Below, piece after piece: positions 32,878-46,140 of a stretch of 64,000 nucleotides of DNA. A program made the position numbers and the translations under genes. Under the pieces are notes generated by a model. The model worked only from the letters and a program-made list of their open reading frames with translations. It did not search any database and was not told where the DNA came from. The first letter of the stretch is position 1. Each line of letters opens with the position of its first letter. Source of the DNA: Monodelphis domestica (lineage: Eukaryota > Chordata > Mammalia > Didelphimorphia > Didelphidae); NCBI RefSeq assembly GCF_027887165.1, contig NC_077227.1, positions 65,730,607-65,794,606 of the forward strand, written 5' to 3'.

Positions 32878-33258
32878 TCATGTAATCAAGCAGTTGTTTT
32901 TCTTCTGTGTTTCTACTCCACAGTTCTTCCTCTGAATGTGGATAGTGTTCTTTCTCATAGATCCCTCTGAGTTGTTCTGAATCAGTGCATTGCCACTAAT
33001 GGAGAAGTCCATTACATTTGATTGTACCACAATACAATCAATCTCTGTGTACAATGTTCTTCTGGTTCTGCTCCTCTCACTCTGCATCAATTGCTGGAGG
33101 TCATTCCAGTTCACATGGAATTCCTCCAGTTTGTTATTCCTTTGAGAACAATAGTATTCCATCAAAAACATATACCACAATTTGTTCAACCATTCCCCAT
33201 TTGGAGGGCATCCCCTCTTTTTCCAATTTTTTGCCACCACAAAGAGCACAGCTATGAA
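32878..33258 (-). pseudogene. LINE-1 ORF2 C-terminal relic
   Basis: Open minus frame with the L1 ORF2 tail: FVVAKNWKKRGCPPNGEWLNKLWYMFLMEYYCSQRNNK, then SERSRTRRTLYTEIDCI. It belongs to the non-inverted part of the twin-primed L1. The natural ORF2 stop has apparently been lost, so the frame runs on into the 3' UTR. Confidence 0.8.
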
Positions 33259-33699
33259 AAAACTAGAGGTAGAAAATCAGAAGTTAAAGCTAAGAGAAAT
33301 GAGGAAAGAGATAAAATGGGGTCAATTTATGTCATAAAGAAGTACATGACATGATTGGAGGAGAATTCCAATACACTGGAAGGATAAAGAGGTTGGAGAC
33401 AGGAAATACATAATTCTTATGTGCATTGAAATTGACTCAAAGAGGGAAGAACAATCATCCATTGGGGCAGAGAACTGATTCAGTAACAAATGGGCTGGTG
33501 GGAAGGGAAGCAATACAAGGGAGGGAGAGGGTGGAGGGGTAATTTAAAAAGATTGTAAAGAAAATAAGAGGGGAATAAGAAGGAAGGGTGGGTAGAAAGG
33601 GAAGTAAAATAAGGATGTGAATTACGGAGACTGAGTAAAAACAAAACACTGGTGTAGAAGGAAATATTGAAAGAAGAAAGGGCAGGGCTAGGAGTGGAA

Positions 33700-35217
<1,518 letters not shown>

Positions 35218-36424
35218 GGTTGGCATTTTTATTCAATTGGAGGGTGAGGTAAGAAGTAGAGATGTACTTCAAATTTAATATTAAGCCTTTCTACCTTTTT
35301 TTTATTTTAAAGTTTGTCTTTTTATTCCAAAGAAAGGAGTACAGTTTAGTCTTTCCAAAGGGTAACAAAAATTTCTAAACTCAATTGATTGGGTATAGTC
35401 CTTTCTTCATTGAGCCAATTCTGTTGAAAGTTAGTTTCAAGTGCTTCTCGCCACCTCCCCCATCTTTTCCTCCATTGTAAAAGTTCTTTCATCCCTCTTT
35501 TATGTGAGTAAATTTATCCTATTCTATTTTTCCCTTCTCCCTTCTCTCAATGCATTCCTATTTCTAATCCCTTAATTTAATTTAATTTTTATAATTCAAC
35601 CCATCAAACTCAATTGACATTCTTTCCCTCTGACTATGTATACTAACTGCTGTGATAATGATGAAGTTCTTAGGAATTATAAGAATCATCTTCCCATGTA
35701 GGTATGTAAACAATTTGATAGTCTTTTGGTTTCTCTTTCTTGTTGACCTTTTTGTTGACCTTTTTTTTGCTTCCTTGAGTCTTTTATTTGAAAGTCAATT
35801 TTTCATTCAGCTCAGTTCTTTTCACCAGAAATATTTGATAGTCCTCTATTTTATTTAATACCTATTTTTTCCATGAAGGATTATGCTGTTTTTCTGGGTA
35901 TGTAATTCTTGGTTGAAGTCCTAGTTCATTTGGCATCAGGAATATTATATTCCAAATCTTCTGATTCTTTAATGTAAAAACTATTAAATATTGTGTTATT
36001 CTGATTGTGGCTTCAAAATATGTTTGAATTGTTTCTTGTTGGCTGCTTACAATATTTTCCCCTTGACCTGGAAGTTCTGGAATTTGGCTATAATAATCCT
36101 GGAAGTTATCCTTTTTTCAATCTCTTTCAGGAGGTGATTGGTAGATTCTTTCAATTTCTTTTGCCCTCTGATTCTAGAATTTCAAAGCAATTCAAATTTC
36201 TTAAAATTCAAAATTTCTTAAAAAATAATGGCTTAGCTCTCTTTTTTTTCTCATGGCTTTTAATTATTCCTAGATTGTTTCTCCAGGATTTATTGTTCAG
36301 GTCAGTTTTTTTACCCAATGAGAAATGGTTCACATTTTCTTCTATTTTTTCATCCTTTTGACTTTGTTTTATTGCTTCTTTGATGGCTTTGTACCTCCTT
36401 TTCCATTTATCCAGTTCTACTTTT

Positions 36425-36838
36425 TAAAAAAAGATATTTTATTTTCCCAATTACATTTAATAAGAATTTTCAACATATGTTTCCAAAATGATAAGATCCA
36501 AATCATTTCTCTCCTTCCCTTCACTCCCCTCTCCCAGAGATGGTAAGCAATATGATCTTGGTTATACATGTATTATCATATAAAACATACTTCTATATTG
36601 GCCACTGTTATAAGAGAACACCCATAAATCCAAAATTTGAAAATAAAAATATATATAAACTAATATGAAAAATAGTATGCTTTGATATGCATTCCAACTC
36701 CAACAATACTTTCTTTGGAGGTGGATTGTATTCTTTGTCACAAGTTCTCCAGAACTGTCCTGGGTATTGCTCAGAGTATCTAAGTCTTTCAAAGTTGATC
36801 ACTGTATAATATTGCTATTACTATGTACAATGTTTTCA
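36425..36838 (-). mobile_element. LINE-1 3' end inserted in HAL1 ORF1
   Basis: Antisense 3' UTR: ttttcccaattacatttaataag, ctcccctctcccagagatggtaagcaatatgatc, aatagtatgctttgatatgcattcc, ttggaggtggattgtattctttgtcac and tactatgtacaatgttt. The ORF1 heptad repeats resume at 36839. 5'-truncated, non-coding. Confidence 0.8.
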
Positions 36839-37812
36839 TTATCTTCTACTTGGTCAATTATAATTTTAAAGAAATCATTTTCTATTGAAAATTTTTGAAT
36901 CTTTTCCATTTGGTCAAATCTACTTTTAAAGAAACTCTTTTCTTCATTGGGTTTTTGTACCTCTTTCCTTTTGGTCAATTCTGCTTTGCATTGCTTTTCA
37001 TTTTTCTTAATTGCTCTTCCTCTGCCTCTCCACTGATTTTTGAAATCCTTTATGAATTGAAACAGAGCTCAAGAGCAACTCACACTTTTCTTTGATGTTT
37101 TGCATGTAGCTGCTTGGATTTCAGTCTCCACTTCTTAGTCTTTGCATTGCTCTTCTTTGTTCTCCATAATAATTCTTAATGGTTAGGCTTCTTTATTTTT
37201 GTTTTGTCTATTTTTGCAGTCTTTTTCTTGACCCTCCCTTTTATTTTAAATTAAGGATCTGTTCTCAGAAAAGAGAAGCAGTCTTTCAGTGCTTTAGTTT
37301 TTTCTTCTGCTACTAATAGTTCTAGTTCTGGGATTCTGGAAGCTTCATTTCTTCCACAATGGTTTGTTGGCCTGTAGGGTGGGAGCTCTGAAATCCACAT
37401 CCAACTGGTAATTCAATCTCCTTCTGGGACTGCTGATGGCAATGTTTTATGCAGGAAAAATGTGTCACTCTGTCCCCTTATTTGTTTTGTCATGCCAGTA
37501 TTCATTTTGAAGCATTATTCTGAGTTTAGTTGGAGAGGATTTTCAGAATGACTTGAGTGTTCCCTGCCTCTTCTCTACCATCTTGGCTCCCCAGTTCTGC
37601 TTTATAAAGAGTTCTTTTCCTCATTTAATTTTTATACCACTTTTTCCATATGACCAATTCTTCCTTTTAAGTTCTTGTTAGCAGATTTATATAGTTATTA
37701 TTCCTATTTATATGATGTATATATCTCATTTTAACAATTCTACTTTTAAGTTTTTCTCTTTAGTGTATTTTATGCCTCTTTTACCAATTGGCTTATTTTG
37801 TTTTTTATGGTA

Positions 37813-38486
37813 TGTAAGATTTAAAAATACATTTGAATAAATATGAGAGTTCTAAAAGTAAGATTGTTGTTGCCAGTTATAAAATATTAACCCATAAATC
37901 AGAAAAATTTTTAACAGCTTTTATTTACAACTGCGTAGAGATGTGAAAGATAGGAAAGAGGTAGGGAAAAACCTCCTAGCTACAAACACCCTAATCCTAG
38001 TCCACTAATACAGATCCAAAAGTGAATCTCATTAGAATCCAAAGTCCTAATTAGGAAGCTGAAATATGAAGAGCTAGGAGACACTGAAAAACTGCTGAAA
38101 GCCTTTAGTGCACACAAGGCTAAGACTGCCAGGAATCTCATCACTGAAGAAACCACTGATGAAGAGGTCTCCTTGCCAAAGAACCAAGTAAGCAAAGAAT
38201 CCATCTTGTCCTTCTGTCTTGCCTTTTATAGTCCTTTTTCCATGTAACTTCCTGTCTCTCTACCACTTTACAGAAACCAATCCCAGTCTCTCAATTTGCC
38301 TAGCACTGCCCAAGGGGGGGGCAGTGCTTTTGGCCTTTGGGGGAATTAACTAGTAAGTGACTTGTGAGCTCTCTTACTTAATGGTTAGCTAGGTACTAAG
38401 TAGGAGTACTTCGAGTTCTTGATTTGATTAAAGTTTGTTGATTACACATTAAAAAACACTAAGGGAGTCTAATTCTCTCTTCATAG
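37813..38486 (-). mobile_element. LTR (LTR-D1), antisense, inside ORF1
   Basis: L1 ORF1 text stops at tttttatggtat and restarts at ggtattaatttcttcagtatt, so GGTAT is a candidate 5-bp target repeat. The inside is not L1. On minus it has a poly(A) signal (antisense tttatttaca near 37921) and a TATA-like tataaaagg (antisense near 38226). Both features and their spacing fit an LTR of the same broad type as 39536-40337. Ends are approximate. Confidence 0.55.
38302..38328. repeat. Perfect 10-bp hairpin in LTR-D1
   Basis: AGCACTGCCC and GGGCAGTGCT separated by seven bases (aaggggg). It sits in the presumed U3 region, upstream of the TATA-like box on minus. It could be a protein-binding inverted repeat or fortuitous. 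Confidence 0.8.
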
Positions 38487-39236
38487 GTATTAATTTCTTC
38501 AGTATTTTATGTCTTTCCTTTACCCAGCTGTTGACTCTTTTTTCAGAATTTCCCTATAACACTCTCATTTCTTTCAAGTTTTCTTCTACCTCTCTTATTT
38601 AATTTTTTAAATCCTTTTTTTGCTCCTCCATTCTTTTTGAAACTCATATTTTTTTTCTTGAAGATTTGGGAAGCAGCAGGATTGACTTTGTTGCCTTCAT
38701 CTGAGTTTGTTTTTGGTCATTCCTGTCACCAAAATAACTTTCTGGGTCGTTTCCTTTTTTGTTATTTTCTCATTTTCCAGCCTTTTTCTTTTCTTCTAAT
38801 TTCAAATAACCTGTTAGAGTTGGGCTCTGTAACTGTGGTGAAGGGAGCACTGCTCCAAGCTACATGCAACTGCCTTTGGAATTAGCTCTGGGAATTTATA
38901 CTTTTCCATTTCCTTTTTGATGTTATGATCTAAGGATTGGTGTGTTTAATATTTTCCCAGTCTATACTCTGTTCTGTGAGCAACCATGAGAACTCTTTTC
39001 TTCCTTGGAACTGTAACCAGAGTCCCCTGCTTTCCTGTAGCTGTAATCACTTTTGTGTACTAGTGTTCCTCCTGTCCTTGAAACTGTGATCTAGGAATGT
39101 GACCTGGGTCTGCGTAGGGGAAATTCAAGAAAAGTCTTGCACCCAGAGCCAGCAGCAGGACCTCTACAATCTTCTGGACAGTTATCTGACCCTCTCTACC
39201 ATCTTTGGCTGAGAGCTTGTTGCTGTGATACACCCC

Positions 39237-39238
<2 letters not shown>

Positions 39239-39270
<32 letters not shown>
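39239..39270. repeat. (CA)n microsatellite
   Basis: Sixteen CA units at the outer end of the L1 5' UTR, followed by tcatacacaat. Confidence 0.97.
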
Positions 39271-39272
<2 letters not shown>

Positions 39273-39279
39273 ATACACA

Positions 39280-39535
39280 ATGTGCTATTGTTGTTTAGTC
39301 ATTTCAGCTGTGTCCAACATTTCTTGACTCCATTTGGGCCTTTCCTGGCAAAGATACTGGACTAGTTTGCCATTTTCTTCTCCAGCTCACTTTATAGATG
39401 AAGAAACTAAGGCAAAACAGGGTTCACTGATTTGTCAAAGGTCAGACAGCTAGTAAGATATGTGTGAGACAACATTTGAATTCAGGTCTTCCTGACTCCC
39501 TGGTCAGCACTCCATCCACTGTACCACGTAGTGGC
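39280..39535 (-). mobile_element. SINE1_MD-like SINE, antisense
   Basis: Full-length: ttgttgtttagtcatttcagctgtgtcc, cctggcaaagatactggac, ttctccagctcac, ttgaattcaggtcttcctgactcc and the head ccatccactgtaccacgtag. One of the better-preserved SINEs here. Confidence 0.88.
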
Positions 39536-40337
39536 CAAATTATTATATCTCAAGTCAGAAGTTTATTTACAGAAATAGAGGGGAAACAAGATAGTAGAGA
39601 AATGTGAAAGAGTTCAGAGAAAATACCTATACTAATCCTCAGTCAGGAGGACCAATAGTGAATAACCATGAGGCCTCCTCCAAGATGGAAGGTAATCTTT
39701 TAGGAAACTGGGAAGGGAATCGGCCGTTTTCACTCACCCAATGTAGTAGTCCAGGAGTCAGAGTCTAAGTTGAAATCACAATCCACAACACAGTCCCCAG
39801 TAAAGTTCCCTTGAAGAGTCTCTCCAGGAGACACTCTCCATGAGAGTCAACTTTTAGCCAGCCAAAGAATTTTTGTGGCTTTTATGGTGGTTTCCTATCC
39901 CCACCCCGCTTCAGAGGGGCCAATCACAGTTTCCAAATTTTATACCTCTAAGTTCTCCCCTTTGGATTCACATATTTTTAAGTGTGTGAACTCTTAAAAT
40001 AATTGAAAAGGTTTCTGGCTGTTTGAGTAATAAAAAATGGTGGAGCTCTTCCAAGAATTTTGCTGGCTTCTTATCTCTAAAGGTGTTAATTCTCCTCCTA
40101 ACAGTAAGAGTTTATGGACTTCCCTTTCTTTAGGGTTAAGCATGGGTGTATTCATTTTTGTTGATGAATTCAAAAGTAGACAAAGGAGAATTAATCCTAT
40201 CTTTAGTCTAGTGAGGTACTAAGTAAGGGTTATTGTTATTCCAAAGTGTTAACTCCAATTAGGCAAAGAGAACAAAGGATTCCCTTTTCCCAAGTGCAAA
40301 CTCAGAACAGACAAGGAGAACCAAGAATTTCCTTTCA
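39536..40337 (-). mobile_element. LTR (LTR-D2), antisense, with adjoining internal sequence
   Basis: On minus it begins TGAAAGG (plus 40331-40337) and ends near 39540, with a poly(A) signal as the antisense of tttatttacag at 39571. Directly outside its start, the minus strand reads gaatgacagggggatcc, a short purine-rich tract like the polypurine tract that precedes a 3' LTR. It would therefore be the 3' LTR of a minus-strand provirus whose body is mostly gone. Confidence 0.55.
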
Positions 40338-40720
40338 GGATCCCCCTGTCATTCTTTGGGAGACCAGTCTCCCCTATGAATCATTTTACATAACTATCTT
40401 GTATCTCTAAAGATCTTCTAGCTAATGGTGAATACACTATTCAATAGTTAGAGATCAAAGGGAAATAAAAGAGATAGAGAGATAGAGAACAAATAAATGT
40501 TTGCTAGGCTCATTGACAATAAGCAAATTGGGGGCAATCCCTGTGGCATACACATTTACATTGAAAATACTTGTGTTCAACCCCACAAAATTCAATCAGT
40601 TATACTCCAAAATTTATGTTGGATCTTCTGATGCTGTGGAGGTATTTTGGGGGAATTTTCATGGTGCCTTCTTCAAACAATTCATCTTCTAGATTCAAAG
40701 ATTTATCAAGCTCTCTTTCC
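40338..40720 (-). mobile_element. Possible retroviral internal remnant
   Basis: Lies upstream (minus) of LTR-D2 and starts with the polypurine-like tract. The plus-strand words attctttgggagaccag and tgaatcatttta recur at 20355. No pol or env motif can be read, and coding frames are short. Confidence 0.3.
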
Positions 40721-40989
40721 TGAAATGTTTCTTTCTCAAAAGTTTTTTTTTTTTTAGTTTTATGGCAATTTTACAATCCCTATGACAATTATACAAGCTA
40801 TATACAGTATATACATATATATAAGCATACACATAAATATACACATACACATATACATACACTTGTATACAAATAAATATTTATTTACATGAACTTCATT
40901 AGTATATTTCAACGATGCAAATGGTTGTAACTCAAGTTACATAAACCTTTTCTTTCAACATCACTCTCATATAGGTCTTATGATATTTG
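40721..40989. other. AT- and CA-rich low-complexity DNA
   Basis: A T12 run near 40746 and interrupted (TA)n/(CA)n at 40800-40870. Nothing else seen. Confidence 0.6.
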
Positions 40990-41135
40990 AATTCTCATAT
41001 GCAGATAAATAAATTTAGGCTCAAAGACAAGTGCACAAGGTCCTATATTTAGTAAGTCTTAGTGTTGAGACACAAATCTTCTTCTGCTACAAATCCAATT
41101 CTTTTTCCATTATCCCACAGTGCCTCTCAGTGATG
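40990..41135 (-). repeat. MIR-like SINE
   Basis: Antisense core: ataaatttaggctcaaagac, caaggtcctatatttagtaag, ctacaaatccaattctttttcc, ttatcccacagtgcc. Confidence 0.65.
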
Positions 41136-41484
41136 ATTAAATGGCTATTCCACCTCCTGATCTCTCAGCATTTCTTTCAGCCCTTTTCACATTGGCTTCA
41201 TTTGTTATGCCAAAGAATTCAACTAATTGATTTTTTTTTCCCATTTATCTTGGTGGCCGAATGTTTTGTAGTTTGTAAATCTATTCACCACCAAAAAAAA
41301 AAAAAAAAGCCAGGTATATTTCCCCTGCTTCCTGATTTGCAAGTCAAAAGGCAAATCCATATCTTAAGGCTTTGTAGAACAGAATTCAATATAAATAAAT
41401 AACAATTTATTTTTATCTATCTGTATACTACTTACCAACTAACAGTTGTTTTTTTTTTTTTAAGAGAAGAATTGTAGTTTTAGT

Positions 41485-41745
41485 TCAACTAGGTGGCACA
41501 GTAAATATAATGCCAGGGCTAGAGTCAGGAAGACATCTTCTGTTCTGAGTTCAAATCTGGCTTCATATACTTATTAGCTGTATGACCTTGGGCAAGTCAT
41601 TTAACCCTGTTTGCCTCAGTTTTTATCATTTGTACAATGAGCTGGAAAAGGAAATGGCAAACCATTCCAGTATCTTTCCAAAATACCCCAAATGGGATCA
41701 CAAAGAGGCAGAAACTACTGAAAAGCAACCAAAATTTGAACTATA
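41485..41745 (+). mobile_element. SINE1_MD-like SINE
   Basis: Full-length: aactaggtggcacagtaaatat, agagtcaggaagac, gagttcaaatctggcttc, gaccttgggcaagtc, gagctggaaaaggaaatggcaaacc and the tail caaatgggatcacaaagaggc. Confidence 0.88.
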
Positions 41746-41789
41746 ATCTTAGAAAGAAATACTTTTAGTATCATATCAACTTCAAAATT

Positions 41790-41925
41790 TTATATTATAG
41801 AAAGAAAATTGAGGTCCAAAGAGTTTTGATGATTTGCAAATATCCCTAGTAAAGTGTTAACAAAACTCAGACTATCCCCAAATCCTGGTATTCCCAGTGT
41901 AGTGACAATTGTAATAAACTGCATT
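41790..41925 (-). repeat. MIR-like SINE fragment
   Basis: The words gaaaattgaggtccaaagag, gatgatttgcaaatatccc and aaatcctggtattcccagtg follow the antisense MIR order. Weak. Confidence 0.5.
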
Positions 41926-42004
41926 GGGAATAGGGAGGGACTAGGCAGGCAATGATAACATTTTAGCAGACTTTTAATGTCTAGAAATTCATTATATAGC
42001 TTTT

Positions 42005-42008
42005 AAGA

Positions 42009-42039
<31 letters not shown>

Positions 42040-42155
42040 GTTATTTCTCTTAAATACATGCATATACATTATATAGCCTCTATGCATGTATTTATATATA
42101 AATATATATGTGTGTGTATGTGTTTATATATGTCTATATAAACATTATATCTATA
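42005..42155. repeat. Compound CA/TA microsatellite
   Basis: (AC)10 then (AT)7, followed by tatatataaatatatatgtgtgtgtatgtg. Confidence 0.9.
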
Positions 42156-42189
42156 TAATGCCTTTTCAAAACTGAGATGATGATATTAT

Positions 42190-42620
42190 ATGAGCATTTA
42201 AATTAGGGTTTAGGGCTAGGAGAGATCTTAGCAATACTCTACTTTTTTTTTGTCATTCAGTCATGCCTGACTCTGTGATCCTGTGGATCTAACATGCCAA
42301 TATTGTCCATCTGGTTTTCTTGGCAAAGATACTTAAGGCAACAGAGCTTGTGACTAACCCAAGACCATCCAGCTAGTATGTGCCTGAGGTCAAATTTGAA
42401 TTCAGTTCTTCTTGATTCCTGGTCCATTTCTCTATTCACTGAGTCAGCAAGAGGCATCAGTCATCTAGTACCAATCCCTTATTTTAGAGTTGAGAATACT
42501 GAGGCTTAGAGAGAATGGGCAATTTCTTTGGAATTACACAGGTAATATACATTAAAGGCAGAATTCAAACTCACATACTCTGACTCCCAAACAAGCCCTT
42601 ATTCCACTTAATGTTCTACC
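42190..42620 (-). repeat. MIR split by an antisense SINE1
   Basis: MIR pieces lie at 42190-42245 (ggctaggagagatcttagcaat) and 42470-42620 (ttattttagagttgagaatactgaggc, gaattacacagg, gaattcaaactcac). Between them 42248-42468 is an antisense SINE1 (tgtcattcagtcatgcctgac, ttcttggcaaagatac, cattcactgagtcag). The order of events is clear: MIR first, SINE1 later. Confidence 0.8.
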
Positions 42621-43715
42621 TTTTCACTTTCAAGTTTTTGTTCACTATTATAAATGGGAAATTCTTTAGCAAACTGTGAACTCCTAGAGGCCTTCCCACA
42701 AATTAAACATTGGCCAAAGTTAAATTACTGCCATATATTTGGGAAATAATTTGAGCATCAGTATCAGATCATCTAAGAAATTTAATAACCTTTTATTATT
42801 TGGAGTCAGATAGTCACTAGCATTAATTAAGCATAAAATCTCCTTTTCTCTTTTTCATGTATAGTAAAACCCAATATACCTGGTAGAATTAGGGAATGAT
42901 TAGTATTTGTTGATCAAAATCACTATAGAGCCTATGTCTAGACCACCAATTTTTAAGAATTCAAAAATTATTTCTTTTTTTTTTAATGCAGTGCTCATCT
43001 TATGTACTACCTTCTGACTCTTAAAAAAAACTTACAATATGAATATGTAAATCTTCTAAGTTATATACCTTTGGCCCTTTTCATTTCTGAATGCTCAACT
43101 ATAATTTTCAATATTTTCGCTGTCTCTCTTCATGTCTATCAGTTATTCAACATCAAGAAAAAATCTTGGAGAATCTTATCAAGTTTTTCTCTATTACTCC
43201 TGAAATGGATGTTGTATAGATTGCAATGATCATTTTTGCTTTATTAACAGGGCAAAACAAGATGACCAAATGTCCCAGGAAATGAAGCTTCAGGGACATA
43301 ATGAAACCAACTTTTCCAAATCCTTTCATTTTTTTCATGGAGAAAACTTAATGAAATATGCTTGTATATAATTTTAACCTCTTTATGTTTTCTGGTGAGA
43401 TTTTGAATCAAGAAAGCAAATATATAATTATAATTGCTTCAGTGAGGTGTCCTACAAATTTAAGTATACCATGACTCCACCAGTCTTTTGTACACCAAGT
43501 AATGTACTTTTGCCATAATGAACCATGAAATATATACAAATATAAAATGGATTTCAGTTTAGTATGATTATGCCACTCCACTTCCATTTCCATAGAAATA
43601 ATTCAACAAGCATTTTTAAGCATTTACTAGTTAGTCAGCAACAATAAAAAAATCACATTTATGTTGAAGACTGTTAAATAAATGTTTGTAGAGATTAAAA
43701 AATGTGAAATTCCTA
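42621..43715. other. Unassigned AT-rich DNA
   Basis: No element or gene recognised. A tattaacag followed by a 60-base less AT-rich stretch at 43250-43320 looks superficially like an acceptor-exon, but no donor or conserved frame follows. Confidence 0.4.
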
Positions 43716-43719
43716 TCCT

Positions 43720-43860
43720 TCTTTGCCTTTTTTATTCACCAGTTTGCAATCTCTGAGAACAGGGATTATTTTATTCTTTGTTTTGGTATCCCTAGCAACT
43801 CACCAGCTCCTGGCACAAAGTAAATACTTAAAAATACTTATTGATTGATTTCTATTGAAA
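43720..43860 (+). mobile_element. L2 LINE 3' end
   Basis: The words caatctctgagaacagggatt, ggtatccctagcaactcaccagctcctggcac and gtaaatacttaaaaatacttattgattgatt match the L2 end. Confidence 0.75.
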
Positions 43861-44149
43861 TGGAATTGAGGGGGTCATAATGAACTGAAAGCCATTTTCT
43901 GTCTGTACTTTTCATGGTTCATCATGGCAAAATACTTCATTACTCAGTGTCTAAAGAGACTGGAGATGAGTCATAGTATGCTTATTTTGAATGTGATTGG
44001 TAGATATAATGTATCTCAGGGATTTTTCTCAAAGCCCCTGTGGTTTCTTTTTCTTTCTTTGTTTTTGTTTTTTAACATTTTCCAGAATAATCTGATCCTT
44101 TGAGAACTCAGGATCAACTCCAAATAACAAGTAGGCATTATGCTGATAA

Positions 44150-44400
44150 CAATAACAGTTAACTTATACTGTATAGAGAGCTTTAAAGTTAGTAACTATA
44201 AACTTTACATTTAATCATCATAATAACCATATAAGATAGATGCTATTATTACCTCCATACTACAGATAAGGAAACAAGCTCAGAGAGTTTAAGAGATTTG
44301 CTAATCAGTACACAATCAGTAAAGTGACTGACTTGAGATTTCAATTTGGATCTCTCTTGACTGCAAGTGCAGTAATCTTTTGGCTATAGCAAGTATAAAT
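44150..44400 (-). repeat. MIR-like SINE, nearly full
   Basis: Antisense: actttacatttaatcatcataataacc, attacctccatactacagataaggaaac, gtttaagagatttgct and gagatttcaatttggatctc. Confidence 0.8.
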
Positions 44401-44824
44401 TAATATAACTTTTATGGTAGTTATGGTCATATATGTCCATATTTTAGTAAGTGTTTATGGCGCCTATAAATATTCATTAAACTAGAAGGGAGAAACTGTT
44501 ATATAAATCCAAGGTCGAAGTATTATGAGTATTGTGCTTGTACTGTGAGCCCAAGTTCTCTGAATTTTTATTAGGAATCTCTGATTTTATCAGCAATGAA
44601 TTTATCAGTTTGCAATGTTAATGATAAAATACTTGTATTCAGATAATATTTATCTGAGTTAAAGGGATTTGATTTGTGTTAAAGTAAAGCTGATTTCCTT
44701 TTATTAGGTTACTTTAAAGGCTATTTGATAGCCAACTATTTTTCTTCCATAGCAAAATGACAGTTGGTCCTGGGGGTAGGGAAAATGGTATGGGGAAGAA
44801 ACTAATTTCATTAAATTGAGAAAA

Positions 44825-45010
44825 TGAATGCTAGAGAAAAAAGCACTGGACAGGGAATTAGGAGATCTGAAGTCTTGTCTTGTCTCTTACATTAAGGAAA
44901 TTACCTTAGTTGGCCAACTTGATTAACCTATCTAGGCTTCAGTTTCCTCATTGGTAAAATTAGGAGTTTGTAGGAGATGGCTTTGAAGGTTTTTTTCTAG
45001 TCTAACTCAC
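44825..45010 (+). repeat. MIR/THER-type SINE
   Basis: Sense: aaaaagcactggacagggaattaggag, aggcttcagtttcctcattggtaaaattagg, gagatggctttgaagg. Confidence 0.65.
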
Positions 45011-45547
45011 TATCTGACTCATCTAAGTCCCTTCCTAAAGCAACTAGTCATGATAAGGATGAATAAATTCTAAATTGTCTGCCTCATCATGTTCAAGTCC
45101 TTTTGGAAAAAAAATCATGATGCTTGATCCTAACATAAATGTGAATATATTTTACCTAAATTTCCACCAAACCATGGAGATTTTTCTTTCATTGTTTTTC
45201 CTTTTTTATAAATTGAGGGAAAATACAGGATATGTTCCATTAAATTTAGGTATTTTAAAAAAAGATTTAGTATTTGACATGAATGCATGTAACTTTTCAT
45301 TGTATCTTAGTTGATGTATCAGGCTTTGAAATTTTGTTTATTTAAAGAAAAGAAAAATATTTAAAAAATCTAAGTTCTTTAATAAAGTTAGCTTTGCGTA
45401 ATCATACTCATTCATATAAATTATCATATCTGACCCCTTCTTTTTTCCCCAAAACCATTACTTTATTTCAGTTTATCATAACTTCTCACCTAGCTCATTT
45501 CAGTTGAAATTGATGAATTAGAATAGGGGAAATCTAAATAATTCCTT
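45011..45547. other. Unassigned AT-rich DNA
   Basis: No feature supported. A 79-codon frame at 45075-45314 has no recognisable domain. Confidence 0.4.
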
Positions 45548-45690
45548 TTGTAAACCTTAAAATTTCTTAGACTTATGAATGTTGGAAATTTCCCCATTGG
45601 GAAATTTCATACTTGAAAAAATTTCCTACTGATAGTAAGAACTCTATAGGAATATGAAACTCCTTGGCTTGGGAGTATTATTATCCTTTC
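45548..45690 (+). mobile_element. LTR-B 5' fragment
   Basis: Starts TGTAAACC like the LTR at 7887 and matches it closely for about 100 bases (tcttagacttatgaatgttggaaatttcccc..., tttcctactgatagt). The rest of the LTR is absent, and L1 spacer sequence follows at once. Confidence 0.75.
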
Positions 45691-46140
45691 TGTATTATTC
45701 TTCCTCATTCACCCTTTTCTCTCTCCTTTCATTCTGTCCATTTTATTTAGCTTCTGACAACCATATCCTCCAAACTGCCCTATATTCTATCAGCTTCCCC
45801 CTTCTCTTATCCTTTTATTCCTACTTTTCTATAGGGTAAAATAGATTTATATTTTTTTATTATATTATATTATATTATATTATATTATATTATATTATAT
45901 TATATTATATTATGCTATATTATGTTATGTTATGTTATGTTATGTTATGTTATGTTATGTTATGTTATGTTATATTATATTATATTATATTATATTATAT
46001 TATATTATATTATATTATATTATATTATATTATATTATTTTGTGTTCTTCCCTCTTTCTGTCAATTCCAATGAAAGTAAGATGCTCTCCTCCCGATTGCC
46101 CCCATTCCCCCCTCCACTCTAAAATCTCTTTCATACCTTT
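45691..46140 (-). mobile_element. LINE-1 ORF1-ORF2 spacer fragment
   Basis: Antisense spacer: tttcattctgtccattttatttagcttctgacaacc, ttctatcagcttccccc, ttattcctacttttctatagggtaaaatagattt. After the pentanucleotide array comes gtgttcttccctctttctgtcaattccaatgaaagtaag. The array has expanded inside the spacer. Confidence 0.75.
45861..46037. repeat. Pentanucleotide array (TATAT/TATGT)n
   Basis: About 35 units of 5 bp. Outer units are TATAT; a central block of about ten is TATGT (about 45918-45970). Reading frames giving Met-Leu-Cys-Tyr or Ile-Leu-Tyr-Tyr repeats are repeat products. Confidence 0.95.

Larger units (their letters stand above)
37591..39235 (-). mobile_element. LINE-1/HAL1 5' half (ORF1 and 5' UTR)
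   Basis: Abuts the 5' end of the previous element. On minus it runs from a 5' UTR (antisense gaccctctctaccatctttggc at 39190, cttgcacccagagccagcagcagg) through the ORF1 start and coiled coil (37600-37812). LTR-D1 interrupts it at 37813-38486. The RNA-binding half of ORF1 and everything downstream are missing. Frames are broken. Confidence 0.7.

Noticed and set aside
43245..43330. Possible exon after a tattaacag acceptor
   Set aside because: The polypyrimidine tract is short, no donor follows at a sensible distance and the frame is not recognisable.
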